A stretch of DNA of 64,000 nt from Pycnococcus provasolii. Its lineage: Eukaryota; Chlorophyta; Pseudoscourfieldiophyceae; Pseudoscourfieldiales; Pycnococcaceae. Positions 18,002-28,202 of the stretch are shown here, one piece after another. How positions within the stretch are numbered: the first letter of the stretch is position 1; each line of letters opens with the position of its first letter. The notes beneath the pieces are model-generated. The model was given only the letters and a program-made list of their open reading frames with translations, had not been told where the DNA came from and ran no database searches. Both the position numbers and the translations under genes were made by a program. The DNA lies in the NCBI GenBank assembly GCA_938743325.2, contig OW568869.1, forward strand, positions 62,001-126,000, read 5' to 3'.

Positions 18002-20335
18002 ATGGCGGCGGCAACGAGAGATACCAGGAATACCAGGAGGAGAAACACAGCCGCTTCGTCCTCTAGCTTTCTCTCCACTTCGCCAGATGCTCATGCTCAT
18101 GCTTCCGGGGGAATAGCAGAACCTGCATCAGCGAGGACTCGAAAGAGAAACCACGCACAAACTGCACAAGAAGGAAATGACACGCCAAGGGAAGCACCGC
18201 CGCCGCCGCAGCAGCAGCAGCAGCAGCACCCGTCGGCGACGACTTCAACGCAGAAGCAAAAACAGAGGCAAAAACGTACAACAACAACAGCGACGCAACA
18301 ACAGCAAGGCGCTCTGGAAAACTCTCCTGCTGCAAACGGTCTAGACATGGCGCCCTCGGACGACGCCGCCGCCGCAAGCGCCGTATGCATCTACCGCAAA
18401 CCGGCTAACAAAAGCGCGAAAACGACATTGCACGCGTGTGCTGCACGCGCAAACAAACAAAAAGTACTGATTGGCGCGCAAGGCGACGGCGTGCTTCTCG
18501 TCGACACGGTCACAAGAAGCGTCGAAGCCACGTGGGCACTCGCGGCCCAAAACGACGAAAACTGGTCATTCGTCGCGCCGCCAGTCTACCACGCCGCCGA
18601 ACGGCGGGTGTACGCGCTCGTGCGATTCGAAACCTCGTCAAAAGAAGAACTCGCCGCATGGCCAGCAGAGGATTCGCACAGCTCGGCGACGGCACGCCCC
18701 ACTCGCGTTGCACTGCCCCCGGGACACCGAGCGGTGGCCCTGTACGCTCTGCACGCCGGCGGCGTCGCCGTCACGCGAGACGACGGCGCCTTGCTTTGGT
18801 GCTCGAGCACGGGTGTGCACGCTGTCACGGAGACGGACGATAGCAATGGCGGCGATGGCGCGCTGCGATCAATCAGCGAAGTACGCCACTGCCGCGACGC
18901 ACGTCGTGTCCGTGGTAGGCTTGCGCACCTTCAGGATGTCGACGCCGACGACGATGGTGCGTCGCTCTACGACGTGGTGCTCGTGCGGGAGAGACGGTGC
19001 GTGCTATGCGGCTTCCAAGTGCGCATGAGCGCAGACGGAAAGAAGTGGACCGTCCGCGAGACTGGGCGCGTTGCGATGGACAACGCCGCACTCGACGCAT
19101 CGGGAGAAGGGCGAGAGGACGTCGCGTCGGTCGCGCTCATACCCAAGTCAGCAAAGCTCGCGCTGCTGTGGTCGTCGGGAAGGCTCGACGTGTACGAACA
19201 GAATGGTGAACGTGTCGCGCATGCCTACTCCACGCACGACGCCTGCAAACCAACAGCGTCTCCCACAGTCAACGTCGCCGCCGCTGCACCAGCGCCGGCA
19301 ACGCCTGCCCGCTCACGCTCGCGTGGTAAGAAGGCGGCCGTAGAGCCAGCTGCACAGCTCGGTGCGTCGACGTCATCGCTTCCTCGCATTGACGTACCTC
19401 CAAGTGGCGAGTACGTTGCCATCCTTTCGTCGAGCGACAAGGACACAGGTGTCATGTCGTATTCGATTCTCGAGTCGGAGTATGGGACGGTCGTGATGTC
19501 TGGAACTTTCGCAAATGCAAGTGCGGTACACGTGCTCGACGAAGACGGCGTGGTGATGCTGTCCGCCGGCGATGCGGTGCACCTTCTCGACCTACCAAGC
19601 GCAGCGTCATCATTCGCGACAGTCATCGGAAGCGCGTCGGGTGGTGGCGGCGGTTCCAGAAGCCTCACGATAATGCGCGCAGCTTGGAATCCCGCAAGCC
19701 TGAACGAGGCGATTGCGGCAATGCGCGGTACGTCCGCGGGTGAAGACAACGGCATGGTTGGCATGACACAAGCGACTTCCATTGACTCCGTTCTGAGGTG
19801 GGAGGAGAAGAAGAAGAAGGGTGTCAGTCAGAAACTTTCTAAGGACATGGCGCCGGAAAAGCTGTGTGAGTCTATCGTGCGTCTACTTGACAGCACTGGT
19901 GATGGCAGCACTGATCAAGCGATGATCGCCGCGGACGTTACAGCGCTTATCCAGCTGAGTCACGACGCGCGAGTTCTGGAGCAGATGGCGCGCACATTGA
20001 CCGCGTCGTCGGCTGAGCTTATCCTAGGTATTGTTGTCGACGTGGTGGAGCGTCACGCGAACGACGACAAAACTGCGAATCTCCCGCCCCTTGCAAACGC
20101 TCTCGGCTGGATGTCCGCGGTGCTGAATGCACATTTTGTGAGCTTCTCGCTTTCTCCCGCCGCGCTCGAAATGGCGCAGCGCGCGAGCACAAAAGTTAGC
20201 CACGAAATTGCAAAGGCAAACAGCCTAGCGTCACTCGACGGACTTCTCAGCCACGTGCTAGGTGGCCAGGCGCTCCCGCCACCTTTTGGCACAACGGACG
20301 AGACTTACACGGTGGAACTGTTCGAGCTCGTTTGA
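18002..20335 (+). CDS. UTP5/WDR43-like small-subunit processome protein (777 aa)
   Basis: ATG at 18002. The N-terminal 110 residues are low-complexity, with a PPPPQQQQQQ run. A WD/propeller-like region runs from about 130 to 560, with poorly conserved blades. The C-terminal 150 residues (about 620-765) have the helical pattern of the Utp12 domain seen in UTP5/WDR43: a segment beginning DVTALIQLSHDARVLEQM, then LGWMSAVLNAHF and a last helix LDGLLSHVLGG. Members of this group act in the nucleolus in early pre-18S rRNA processing. The assignment rests on domain order and the C-terminal pattern; NOL11 and other t-UTP proteins are alternatives. A TGTAA signal lies at 20348-20352. Confidence 0.6.
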   Translation: MAAATRDTRNTRRRNTAASSSSFLSTSPDAHAHASGGIAEPASARTRKRNHAQTAQEGNDTPREAPPPPQQQQQQHPSATTSTQKQKQRQKRTTTTATQQQQGALENSPAANGLDMAPSDDAAAASAVCIYRKPANKSAKTTLHACAARANKQKVLIGAQGDGVLLVDTVTRSVEATWALAAQNDENWSFVAPPVYHAAERRVYALVRFETSSKEELAAWPAEDSHSSATARPTRVALPPGHRAVALYALHAGGVAVTRDDGALLWCSSTGVHAVTETDDSNGGDGALRSISEVRHCRDARRVRGRLAHLQDVDADDDGASLYDVVLVRERRCVLCGFQVRMSADGKKWTVRETGRVAMDNAALDASGEGREDVASVALIPKSAKLALLWSSGRLDVYEQNGERVAHAYSTHDACKPTASPTVNVAAAAPAPATPARSRSRGKKAAVEPAAQLGASTSSLPRIDVPPSGEYVAILSSSDKDTGVMSYSILESEYGTVVMSGTFANASAVHVLDEDGVVMLSAGDAVHLLDLPSAASSFATVIGSASGGGGGSRSLTIMRAAWNPASLNEAIAAMRGTSAGEDNGMVGMTQATSIDSVLRWEEKKKKGVSQKLSKDMAPEKLCESIVRLLDSTGDGSTDQAMIAADVTALIQLSHDARVLEQMARTLTASSAELILGIVVDVVERHANDDKTANLPPLANALGWMSAVLNAHFVSFSLSPAALEMAQRASTKVSHEIAKANSLASLDGLLSHVLGGQALPPPFGTTDETYTVELFELV

Positions 20336-20488
20336 TGCAGTATTTTCTGTAAATCAGATTTTGAGAATTTGAAAAAAAAAAAGCATAGTCTATACAATAG
20401 CCTGTTAATGTTTGTACTTTCATATTCAATGCACACGCACACGCAAACACGCACAGTCTCTCCCTCCCTCCTTCTCTCGTTCCCTCTC

Positions 20489-21511
20489 CTACAGTTCTTT
20501 TTTGTCCGTTAGCAATTCCTTAGCTCGGTTCAACTTCTGCTGCATTTCCTCAGCCTCCTTTTGCTTCTCGGGGTCCATCGCGGCCATTTTGTCTGGATGA
20601 TACGTGCGTGACATTTCACGCCACGCCTTCTTGATGTCCTTCAGGCTTGCATTGCGGTCCACACCGAGAAGATTGCGCGCCTTGCGAGCAGACATGTTTC
20701 CGATATCGCCAACCCTGCTGAAGACGTCGCCGTCGCCTTCGTCGGGCGCCTGGTACGCAAACACGCACATCGCAATGAAAAGAAACAGGATGCACACGAC
20801 TTGTCTCCACGTGACTGCTGGCGGCTCGTCAAACTTTCTCCACCTCCTCGTCCAGAACGTGGTTGCCATGGCCACGAGTACGCCAATCTGCTTCACAGTT
20901 TCCATGTTCGTTCCAACGACGTGCGCGACGAGCGTGGAGGCGAGAACGTACTTCGTCGTAACGTACAGGCTGCACGCGCGCCTTCCTACGGACCGCACGA
21001 GCCAGGCGGCGTAGCTCACCCCTAGCGCGTAGATGACGACGCTGACGGCTGTTACGTACACGGGCTGCTTCTCGTCGAAACACAGGCGAAGGAACTTGGT
21101 TTCTTTGAAAGGTTCGAGCAGTATGGCGGCGCCTAGTGCAGCTTTTCTGAGAAAGTTTCCTAGGTAGTAGCACATGATGTACTGCGCGACGCAGTGCTGT
21201 GCCGAGATTCCCGGTCCACGTGGACTTTTCCCCTTGAGTTCTTCAAGCCTTGCAAGGAACTTGGTCGACACGTTCGCTTCTTGGACGTACCACGGCATAC
21301 GGAACGTGTCTCTGATGACCCCCAGTCCGAAGAGTCCTCCCGATATCATGTAGAGGATCCCTTGCGCGTGTCTGCCGAGGTAGAAGTGCGGCAGTCCTAG
21401 CATCGAGGTTGTGAAGTGCAGGAGGTACGCGACGACGAGCGAGGACCGCTTCAAGTCCGTCTGAACGCCCTTATCTGAGGCGCCTCCTTTACTCACGTGC
21501 GAGGCCGCCAT
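20489..21511 (-). CDS. DNAJC22: DNAJC22-like multi-pass membrane J-protein (340 aa)
   Basis: ATG at 21511. A TM2-type segment comes first, with VVAYLLHFTTSMLGLPHFYLGR and the following helix. Further membrane helices lie at about 120-140, 160-180, 185-210 and 240-262. A C-terminal J domain of about 70 residues carries the HPD motif at 305-307, which is needed to stimulate Hsp70. TM2 plus membrane helices plus C-terminal J domain is the DNAJC22 (wurst) architecture; in animals it is linked to endocytosis. The product ends shortly after the J domain. Single exon; a CCCTAA tract lies 121 bp upstream. Confidence 0.87.
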   Translation of the reverse strand: MAASHVSKGGASDKGVQTDLKRSSLVVAYLLHFTTSMLGLPHFYLGRHAQGILYMISGGLFGLGVIRDTFRMPWYVQEANVSTKFLARLEELKGKSPRGPGISAQHCVAQYIMCYYLGNFLRKAALGAAILLEPFKETKFLRLCFDEKQPVYVTAVSVVIYALGVSYAAWLVRSVGRRACSLYVTTKYVLASTLVAHVVGTNMETVKQIGVLVAMATTFWTRRWRKFDEPPAVTWRQVVCILFLFIAMCVFAYQAPDEGDGDVFSRVGDIGNMSARKARNLLGVDRNASLKDIKKAWREMSRTYHPDKMAAMDPEKQKEAEEMQQKLNRAKELLTDKKEL

Positions 21512-21631
21512 GATTCGCCGCTATTCCGTAGTTGGTAAGGCGGGCCTTAAGGCTTAAGGTTGATCGCCCAACCAGCGAACCAATCAGGCGGGCAGTGTGC
21601 AGTGCACTGGGCAACGGAAACGCACACCTGG

Positions 21632-21656
21632 TAACCCTAACCCTAACCCTAACCCT
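21632..21656. promoter_or_regulatory. CCCTAA telomere-like tract
   Basis: Four units, 121 bp upstream of the DNAJC22-like start on the minus strand, where it reads TTAGGG. Confidence 0.6.
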
Positions 21657-21712
21657 CACGTGGTTTAGGTGGAAAGAAGTGCGGAAACATAGTACTATGT
21701 ACCCGGTCAGCC

Positions 21713-21800
21713 GGTACAGTACTTACCAGTACTGTACTGTACTGTACTGTACATACAGTACAGTACATAGTCCTCTAGGAAGGGGGTACTGTACTGTACT
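21713..21800. repeat. TACTG/CAGTA self-complementary repeat array
   Basis: Repeats of TACTG followed by inverted CAGTA units, able to fold into a long hairpin; a second shorter block lies at about 21785-21800. The same TACTGTA word recurs singly in other intergenic stretches (about 24786-24830, 36284-36296, 37250-37262). Confidence 0.8.
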
Positions 21801-22833
21801 TGTGAAGCAATCAAAACAGTCCTACAGTGTGATGTCAATCATAGAACAGTGTACGAGGTAACTTACTTACTTACTTGCGTCTTGCGAAGGGCTCAAGGCG
21901 AGGGAAAAAGGTGGTCAACTCCTCAAGGGTACGGTACGGTACCCGCAAGCAAGTCCTGCCTGCCTGCCTTTCCTGGCCCAGCCGGATGGGCTGTGAGGGA
22001 AGAAGGTGTGCCCAAAAAAAGACCCTATACCCTTCCAACATGGGAGCAGGTGACAGTGCCAGACTGGCTGCTGATCGCCTACCGCCCATGTTGCCCACTG
22101 GGTGGGAGGGCGGGTGTATTAAAGAAAAACTAAAAGACCTAGGACAACGTGCCGGCTCTCCAGTCCCTAGCCGGCTCTCCCAACTATTAACCAATGTTAA
22201 CCCTTGCTCCGCTCTCTTCTTTGATAGCATTTGATGGAGTCTTGACGAGTAGTAAACTTACTGTACCGGTACATAAGGCTGGGACGGAACTGTTGCACCA
22301 AACCGGCAAACCAGGCTCTCAACCATCTCTCCCAACCCAGGATTGGACGTCAGGCTTGGAGAGTGTGATGTCACTGTTTTTCACATCCTCAATTCACATT
22401 TCACATCCCTTTCGCCTTTCGGCACCTCACTCGTCATCTAACTTTAAAAAAGGCCAAATTTAAGTTCGGTCGTGGCATTTGGTCCTAGGAATGCCTAAAA
22501 AGTAGTCGAAAAACAAAAAATGCTCCCATTGTTGTACACGAGCCTACCCGGTGGGAGGTGATGAAGAATTGTTCCACATCCACCGTCGACGTCGTCTTCT
22601 GAGTTCTGTCGACGGTCGTGATCGCCAACTGGCCTCGTGCCCTCGTCGATCGAACGCAAGCAGCTTGCAAGAATAATATCTCCATTCGAATATTCCGGCC
22701 TTATCTTTCCCGCAAGCAGTTGTAAGAGTTTCTGCAAAGAACCAACCCGTCCAACCAGCCCTCCCGCCCGCCGGCGGTTCGGAATATCTTCCCTTCCCTT
22801 CCTTCCCTCTATTTCTCCACTTAGGTTTTTACC

Positions 22834-24519
22834 ATGCTCTCGCGCTCGTCCGTGCGCCCTCGTCTGGGAGCGTCCCTCGTCAATAATAATAATAAGAATA
22901 ACCGAGCGCGTCACGTCTGCAGAGCACAGCTGAACCAGCCCGCGAACCAGCCTGCGGCGCAGACGCAGCAGCCCTTCCGCTCGCCACAGCAGCAGCACAA
23001 CGATGTCAAGCTCGCGGCGTGCGCGCTCGCCGCAACGCGAAATGTCGCCGCCGCCGCGACGTCCAACGCCGTCGTTGCAGCCGCCGCCGGCGACAAGCCA
23101 GCGCGCCAGGGAGCGGACATGAAGAAGCTCGGCATGGCGGTCGCCGTCGGCGCGGTGCTGTGGCTCATTCCCGCGCCCGCCGGCGTCGCCACCAATGCGT
23201 GGCACCTCTTCGCCATCTTCGTCTCTACCATCGTTGGCATCATCACCATGCCGCTGCCTCTCGGAGCCGTCGCGATGATCGGACTCGGCGTCGCGCAGTT
23301 GACCAAAACGCTCACCTTCCCTCAGGCTTTCTCAGCCTTCAGCAGCGAAATTCCGTGGCTCATCGCCATCGCCTTCTTCCTCGCGCGCGGATTCATCAAG
23401 ACAGGACTTGGAAACCGCATCGCATACGTCATTGTCAGCATCTTTGGCAAGACCACGTTGGGACTCACGTACAGCCTCGTCTTTGCGGAGGCTATTCTCG
23501 CTCCTGCCATTCCCAGCCTCGCGGCTCGCGCAGGAGGCATCTTCCTTCCGCTGTGCAAGGCGCTGTGCATCGCCTGCGGCAGCGACCCGGAGAAGGGCAC
23601 GGAGAAGCGCATGGGCTCATACCTCATGACGACAGTATTCCACACCTCGTGCATCACCAGCGGCATGTTCATCACCGCCATGGCGGCCAACCCGCTCAGC
23701 GTGAACCTCGCCGCGGCACTCACGGGATACACCATCACGTGGGGACAGTGGGCGCTCGCCGCCAGCGTTCCCTGCGGCATCTTGCTCGTCGCTGTTCCGC
23801 TGCTGCTCTACATCTTCTACCCGCCGGAGGTGAAAGACTCGCCTGAGGCGCCGGCGGAAGCGAAAGCGCAGCTCGAGAAGATGGGCCCGATGAGCGAGGA
23901 GGAGAAGATTATGGCTGGCAGCCTCTCGCTGACGGTGGCTCTCTGGGTCTTCGGCGGAGCGTTTGGCATCGGCGGCGTGGCCTCCGCACTCGTCGGAATG
24001 ACCATCCTTATGGTCACTGGCGTGCTCACGTGGAAGGAGTGCCTTGCCGAGGGACCTGCGTGGGACACGCTCGTGTGGTTCGCCGCGCTCATTGCCATGG
24101 CCAACTTCCTCAACAAGTTCGGCCTCATCCCTTGGTTCTCGAACCTCGTCGTCAGCTTCGTGCAGCCTCTCGGCCTTGCGTGGCAGGCTAGCTTCCTCGT
24201 CGTCACGCTCGTCTACTTCTACAGCCACTACCTGTTCGCGTCGGGTGCCGCGCACATCGGCGCAATGTACGCGGCATTCCTGAGCGTTGCCCTCGCATGC
24301 GGCACGCCCCCGCTCGTCGCCGCGATCGCCCTCGGCATCGTGAGCAACAACATGGGATGCCTGACGCACTACGGCATTGGCTCTGGCCCGCCGTTCTACG
24401 GCGCGGGCTACGTGCCGCTGACCAAGTGGTGGGTCATCGGAGGCGTTCTCAGCGTGTTTGAGCTCTCGGTCATTCTCGGCGTCGGCAGCGTGTGGTGGAA
24501 GTTGATTGGCTTCTACTAG
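22834..24519 (+). CDS. DIT1: Plastid 2-oxoglutarate/malate translocator, DASS family (561 aa)
   Basis: ATG at 22834. Residues about 1-90 are rich in Ser, Ala, Gln and Asn and lack acidic residues, as a plastid transit peptide does. About 12 membrane helices follow. Family hallmarks include PLPLGAVAMIGLGVAQL, a segment beginning SSEIPWLIAIAFFLARGFIK, AILAPAIPSLAARAGGIFLP and a C-terminal SNNMGCLTHYGIGSGPPFYG. The protein exchanges 2-oxoglutarate for malate across the inner plastid envelope, feeding carbon skeletons to ammonia assimilation and photorespiration. DiT2-type glutamate/malate specificity cannot be excluded from sequence alone. Single exon, unlike land-plant versions. Confidence 0.93.
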   Translation: MLSRSSVRPRLGASLVNNNNKNNRARHVCRAQLNQPANQPAAQTQQPFRSPQQQHNDVKLAACALAATRNVAAAATSNAVVAAAAGDKPARQGADMKKLGMAVAVGAVLWLIPAPAGVATNAWHLFAIFVSTIVGIITMPLPLGAVAMIGLGVAQLTKTLTFPQAFSAFSSEIPWLIAIAFFLARGFIKTGLGNRIAYVIVSIFGKTTLGLTYSLVFAEAILAPAIPSLAARAGGIFLPLCKALCIACGSDPEKGTEKRMGSYLMTTVFHTSCITSGMFITAMAANPLSVNLAAALTGYTITWGQWALAASVPCGILLVAVPLLLYIFYPPEVKDSPEAPAEAKAQLEKMGPMSEEEKIMAGSLSLTVALWVFGGAFGIGGVASALVGMTILMVTGVLTWKECLAEGPAWDTLVWFAALIAMANFLNKFGLIPWFSNLVVSFVQPLGLAWQASFLVVTLVYFYSHYLFASGAAHIGAMYAAFLSVALACGTPPLVAAIALGIVSNNMGCLTHYGIGSGPPFYGAGYVPLTKWWVIGGVLSVFELSVILGVGSVWWKLIGFY

Positions 24520-25581
24520 AGAGGAGGAGCGCCAATGTGCGTGCATACCTATACAAAATTAGTCACGACAAGAACGTTGGGTATGTTTGTTGGGGGGGAC
24601 CACAGGGCCGGCGTCGCGGAGGCGCTAGAGGCTTAGCGCGAATACAATGGGACTTGAGCGCGCTTTTTTCTTTTATACATGGTGTTTTTTTTGTTGGGGG
24701 TAAAAGTATCTTAGTAATGGTATTCTCTACAGAAAAAGAGACGTATTGCATAGTGTCACACTTATTTTTGCGGAAAACGGGGGACATCACAACACACGTA
24801 CAGTAAAGGGCCTGCTGTACTGTACCACTGAAAGTCAGGTTGGATAGGTGCGGTTTTTTTTCTGTAGTCGCTGGCCAGGCTGGTTGTTCGCTCCCCGTGA
24901 ACAAAGAAGAAGAGGAGAGACGAACGAAGAAAAGAGGGGAGGGCAAGGGAGGGGGACGGCGGCGGCTTTTTGCACTTTGATTAGGAAACGCTCACTCAAG
25001 TCGAGGATGGTCCCGTCCAGGAGTCCAGGTTCCAGCAAGGGGAAATACACTTGGTTCCAGGACCATTACGCCGGAGGTTGCAACTTGCAAAAAAGGCGTA
25101 AAGAGCAAGCTGTGTGAAAGAGAAAGAGAAAGACGAAGACGAAGAGGAACTGAGGAAGAGGAGGACGCAGACAAAGAAGGCAGGGAAGGGGTCCCGAGGG
25201 GAAGGTCTCGCTCTCCCCACCCCTAGCTAGGAAGCCTACCTCTCCCCAGGTCCTCTCCCCCTTTTATTCCCTTTCCCCCAGACCGCCAGACCCCCACCTG
25301 GACCAGTCCCTGGACCAGTCCCTGGACCTCGAGAAAAGGGGAGAGGGAGAGGGGAACTCCCACTCCAACCGGGGCCCACCCACAACGAGGCCACGAACCC
25401 CCATTTTAATGATTTTCTTCTTCCTACGATAGGGTAAAGCCGTAAATTGATCCGAGGGAAACGAAGGGCGAAGGGAGGGGCCCCCCGGGGGGCATAACCC
25501 GACCCTCTTGGGCCTCTCTGGTTGCGCCCCCCGGGCCCGGGCAGTCCCCCCGGCCCCTCACACCCCCTTTTGTCTCTCGGC
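24520..25581. other. Intergenic region upstream of the TRAF1-like gene
   Basis: No supported gene in 1.06 kb. It includes purine-rich stretches (about 25118-25195), a TACTGTAC pair (about 24818-24826), and a short tandem of CCTGGACCAGTC-like words (about 25297-25330). Confidence 0.5.
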
Positions 25582-28059
25582 ATGGCGGCCGTCGTCACAG
25601 CGGGAGTCTCAGCAGGGGAATTGTCACCCCCCATGGCAGCGGCGGCAGGAGTCTCCAGTGATGCCTTATCTTCCTCCTCTGTTTCAGTAGTGCGTGAGTG
25701 CTCTATCGGTTCTGATTCCACTCTCCCGCGTGGGGAATCAGGACCGTCCGACCACCTACCACCCACTGCTGTGGGCAATGCGCCGCCGCTGCCCCCCCCT
25801 GGGTCCCATGGCATTGTTTCCGCAAATGCCGATGCCTCAAAAAACTCCCACTCCACTGGCCAAAATAATAATAACAACAGCAGCAGCAGCAGCAGCAACA
25901 ACAACAATCAAAACGCTAACACAGGCGGCGCGCGCTCAGCCTCCGCGGGGGGACCCATCACGTCCGGCGACCTATCGGTAGAAGTCGAAAGCAGCTCAAG
26001 CAGCGGAAGTGGGGCCAACGGAGACGCGTCGTCCGTCGCTAACCCGTCGGCGCTCTACGGAAAGTTCACGTGGAAAATTGACAGATTCTCCGAAATCAAC
26101 AAGAGAGAGCTCAGGAGCAACGTATTCGACGTGGGAGGGTACCGGTGGTACATATTGGTCTACCCGCAGGGGTGCGACGTCTGCAACCACCTATCGCTCT
26201 TCCTCTGCGTCGCCGACTACGAAAAGCTGCTGCCCGGGTGGAGCCACGTCGCACAGTTCACCATCGCCGTCGTCAACAGAGACCCCAAAAAGTCAAAGTA
26301 CAGCGACACGCTGCATCGATTCTGCAAGAAGGAGCACGACTGGGGGTGGAAGAAGTTCATGGAGCTTCAGAAGGTGGTCGACGCCGGATTCGCCGTCAAC
26401 GACACGCTCACCATCAAGGCGCAGGTGCAGGTGATCCGAGCGAGCGTCTCGCGGCCGTTCCGGTGCCTCGATGCACAGTACCGCCGAGAGCTCATACGTG
26501 TTTACCTGACGAACATCGAGGGCTTGTGCCGAAGCTTTGTCGAGGAGTCGCAGGGAACGCTCAAGCCGCTGCTCAACGACCTCGCGGGGTTCCGCGTCTT
26601 CTGGGAAGGGTGCACCACCGCCGAGCGCAACAAGCTCACCTCCATGGCTGTCAGCGACGTGCTGAGGGACCTTGTCAAGCGATTCTTCAACGAGAAGGAG
26701 GTGACGTCGACGCTCGTCATGGACGAGCTTTTCCGCACGTGCCAGGCGCTCGGGACGACGGACGAAGTGCAGCCTCGCGTCACCGTCACGGATGATCGAA
26801 ACGTCTTCAATCTGTCCAGCGATCCGGTGGAGCTGCTCGAGTGGGCCGTGAGCGCCGACGCGCTGCACGTCTGCAACGATGGCAAGGATCGTGCGCGCGA
26901 CGCCGCCGGAGGCGAGAGGAGCAGCGCCAGCAGCAGAAGCGGCGGAGCGGGAGGCGCGGGAGGCGCTGGTGCCGCGGGCACCGGTGCTACGGGAGGTGCC
27001 GGCGACGAGAAGGAGGCGAACGGCACCACCTCCGCGAACGGCGAAAGCAGTGGTGGAGGTGGTGCACTCGAGGTTGCGGGAGGAGGAGCAAATGGAGGTG
27101 CCCCCGCGGCTGGACCTCCTCCTCCCCCCCTCTCCGAACGATCGGCGGCAGAACGCGACGAGGCGAGACTGCGGCAACTTGGGCTGCGGATACTCGAGCT
27201 CTTCGTGGTCTCCAGGTGCTTCAGCACAACGCTGGAGACAGCCTACCGCGAACGCCTCGCTCTCGCACGCCAGGAGGCGCTGCTGCTTGAAATGGAGGAA
27301 GAGGCGGCGGAGGCGGCGGAGAAGCAGAAGAAAAAGAAGAAAAAGAAGAAGGCTGGACGCAAGGCGGAAGAGGCTGCGGAGCAGGATGAGGATGAGCGTG
27401 CCGCGAAAGAGGCTGCTCAGCGTAAGGCGGCAGAGGAAGAACGTGCGGAGAAGGAGGCGGAGAGGCGGCGACGAGACAGCGAGGAGCGCGAGGCGGCGCT
27501 CGCAAGGCGTGCAGCCGAGCTTCGAGAGGAGGCACGTGCCGCAGCTGAGCGGGAACGCGCGGAGGCTGAGGAACGTCGTAGACGTGAGGCGGAGGCGGCG
27601 AAGCAGCAGGCGGTTGCTGCGTTGACGCCGGAGGAGCCGGAGCCGGAGCCGGAGCCAGAGCCGGAACCGGAACCGGCGCCAGCGCCGGCGGCGGCGGTTG
27701 ACGAAGATGCGGTGTCATCGACGGCGACGATACCAAACGCACTTTCAGACTTGGGAGCCCCGAGAACCGCTCGAGAGGTTGAGGTCTACAAGCGTGTTGT
27801 GCAGCTCGAGAAGCAACTTGAGGCTGCCAGGGCGACAGCGGCGACAACGGCGACGACGGCAACAGCGACGACGGCAACGACGGCAACGACGGCAACGGCG
27901 ACGGCGGCGGCAGTCCCTGCGCAGGCACCCTCGCCGCTGCCATCGGCGCCGGTGGCCAGGAGAAGTTCAAATACGGATGAAATGGCAGCCGACGCAGGAT
28001 TCGCTCAGGACTTTTCGCATATTGGGCACATGATCAACGAACTGCTTGATTTTGAGTAA
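25582..28059 (+). CDS. TRAF1A: MATH-domain protein of the plant TRAF1/MUSE13-14 type (825 aa)
   Basis: I chose the ATG at 25582; the frame is open further up without an ATG. After a Ser/Asn-rich leader, the MATH domain runs about residues 158-290, with FTWKIDRFSEINKRELRSNV, YPQGCDVCNHLSLFLCVADY and KKEHDWGWKKFMELQKV. The block after it (FRCLDAQYRRELIRVYLTNI and STLVMDELF) is specific to the plant TRAF1 group, adaptors for SCF-type ubiquitination of immune receptors and of autophagy factors. From about 440 the protein is low-complexity, then a long charged coiled coil (about 560-680) with KKKKKKKK and an EPEPEP run, and a Thr/Ala repeat. The short C-terminus looks conserved. Single exon. Confidence 0.9.
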   Translation: MAAVVTAGVSAGELSPPMAAAAGVSSDALSSSSVSVVRECSIGSDSTLPRGESGPSDHLPPTAVGNAPPLPPPGSHGIVSANADASKNSHSTGQNNNNNSSSSSSNNNNQNANTGGARSASAGGPITSGDLSVEVESSSSSGSGANGDASSVANPSALYGKFTWKIDRFSEINKRELRSNVFDVGGYRWYILVYPQGCDVCNHLSLFLCVADYEKLLPGWSHVAQFTIAVVNRDPKKSKYSDTLHRFCKKEHDWGWKKFMELQKVVDAGFAVNDTLTIKAQVQVIRASVSRPFRCLDAQYRRELIRVYLTNIEGLCRSFVEESQGTLKPLLNDLAGFRVFWEGCTTAERNKLTSMAVSDVLRDLVKRFFNEKEVTSTLVMDELFRTCQALGTTDEVQPRVTVTDDRNVFNLSSDPVELLEWAVSADALHVCNDGKDRARDAAGGERSSASSRSGGAGGAGGAGAAGTGATGGAGDEKEANGTTSANGESSGGGGALEVAGGGANGGAPAAGPPPPPLSERSAAERDEARLRQLGLRILELFVVSRCFSTTLETAYRERLALARQEALLLEMEEEAAEAAEKQKKKKKKKKAGRKAEEAAEQDEDERAAKEAAQRKAAEEERAEKEAERRRRDSEEREAALARRAAELREEARAAAERERAEAEERRRREAEAAKQQAVAALTPEEPEPEPEPEPEPEPAPAPAAAVDEDAVSSTATIPNALSDLGAPRTAREVEVYKRVVQLEKQLEAARATAATTATTATATTATTATTATATAAAVPAQAPSPLPSAPVARRSSNTDEMAADAGFAQDFSHIGHMINELLDFE

Positions 28060-28202
28060 ACAAAGAAATATGCTCCTTAACCTTCGAAATCACCAACTGT
28101 GAATGGACAACCGTTGGACGAATTATGTAGTACTAAAGTACATTCCATTACTGAATGAGCGAATGGTGCGTGTGGTGGTAGGAATGTGTCGTTGGACCTG
28201 CT

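Larger units (their letters stand above)
21512..22833. other. Long divergent intergenic region with telomere-like and GTAC repeats
   Basis: No supported gene in 1.3 kb. It holds a CCCTAA tract (21632-21656), an array of TACTG/CAGTA repeats that is largely self-complementary (about 21713-21800), TACTTACT-type repeats (about 21856-21880) and GGTACGGTACGG (about 21929-21942). The last 300 bp lead into the translocator gene. Confidence 0.6.

Noticed and set aside
23617-24546. 309-aa minus-strand open frame
   Set aside because: Antisense shadow of the dicarboxylate translocator; extreme Glu/Arg/His composition.
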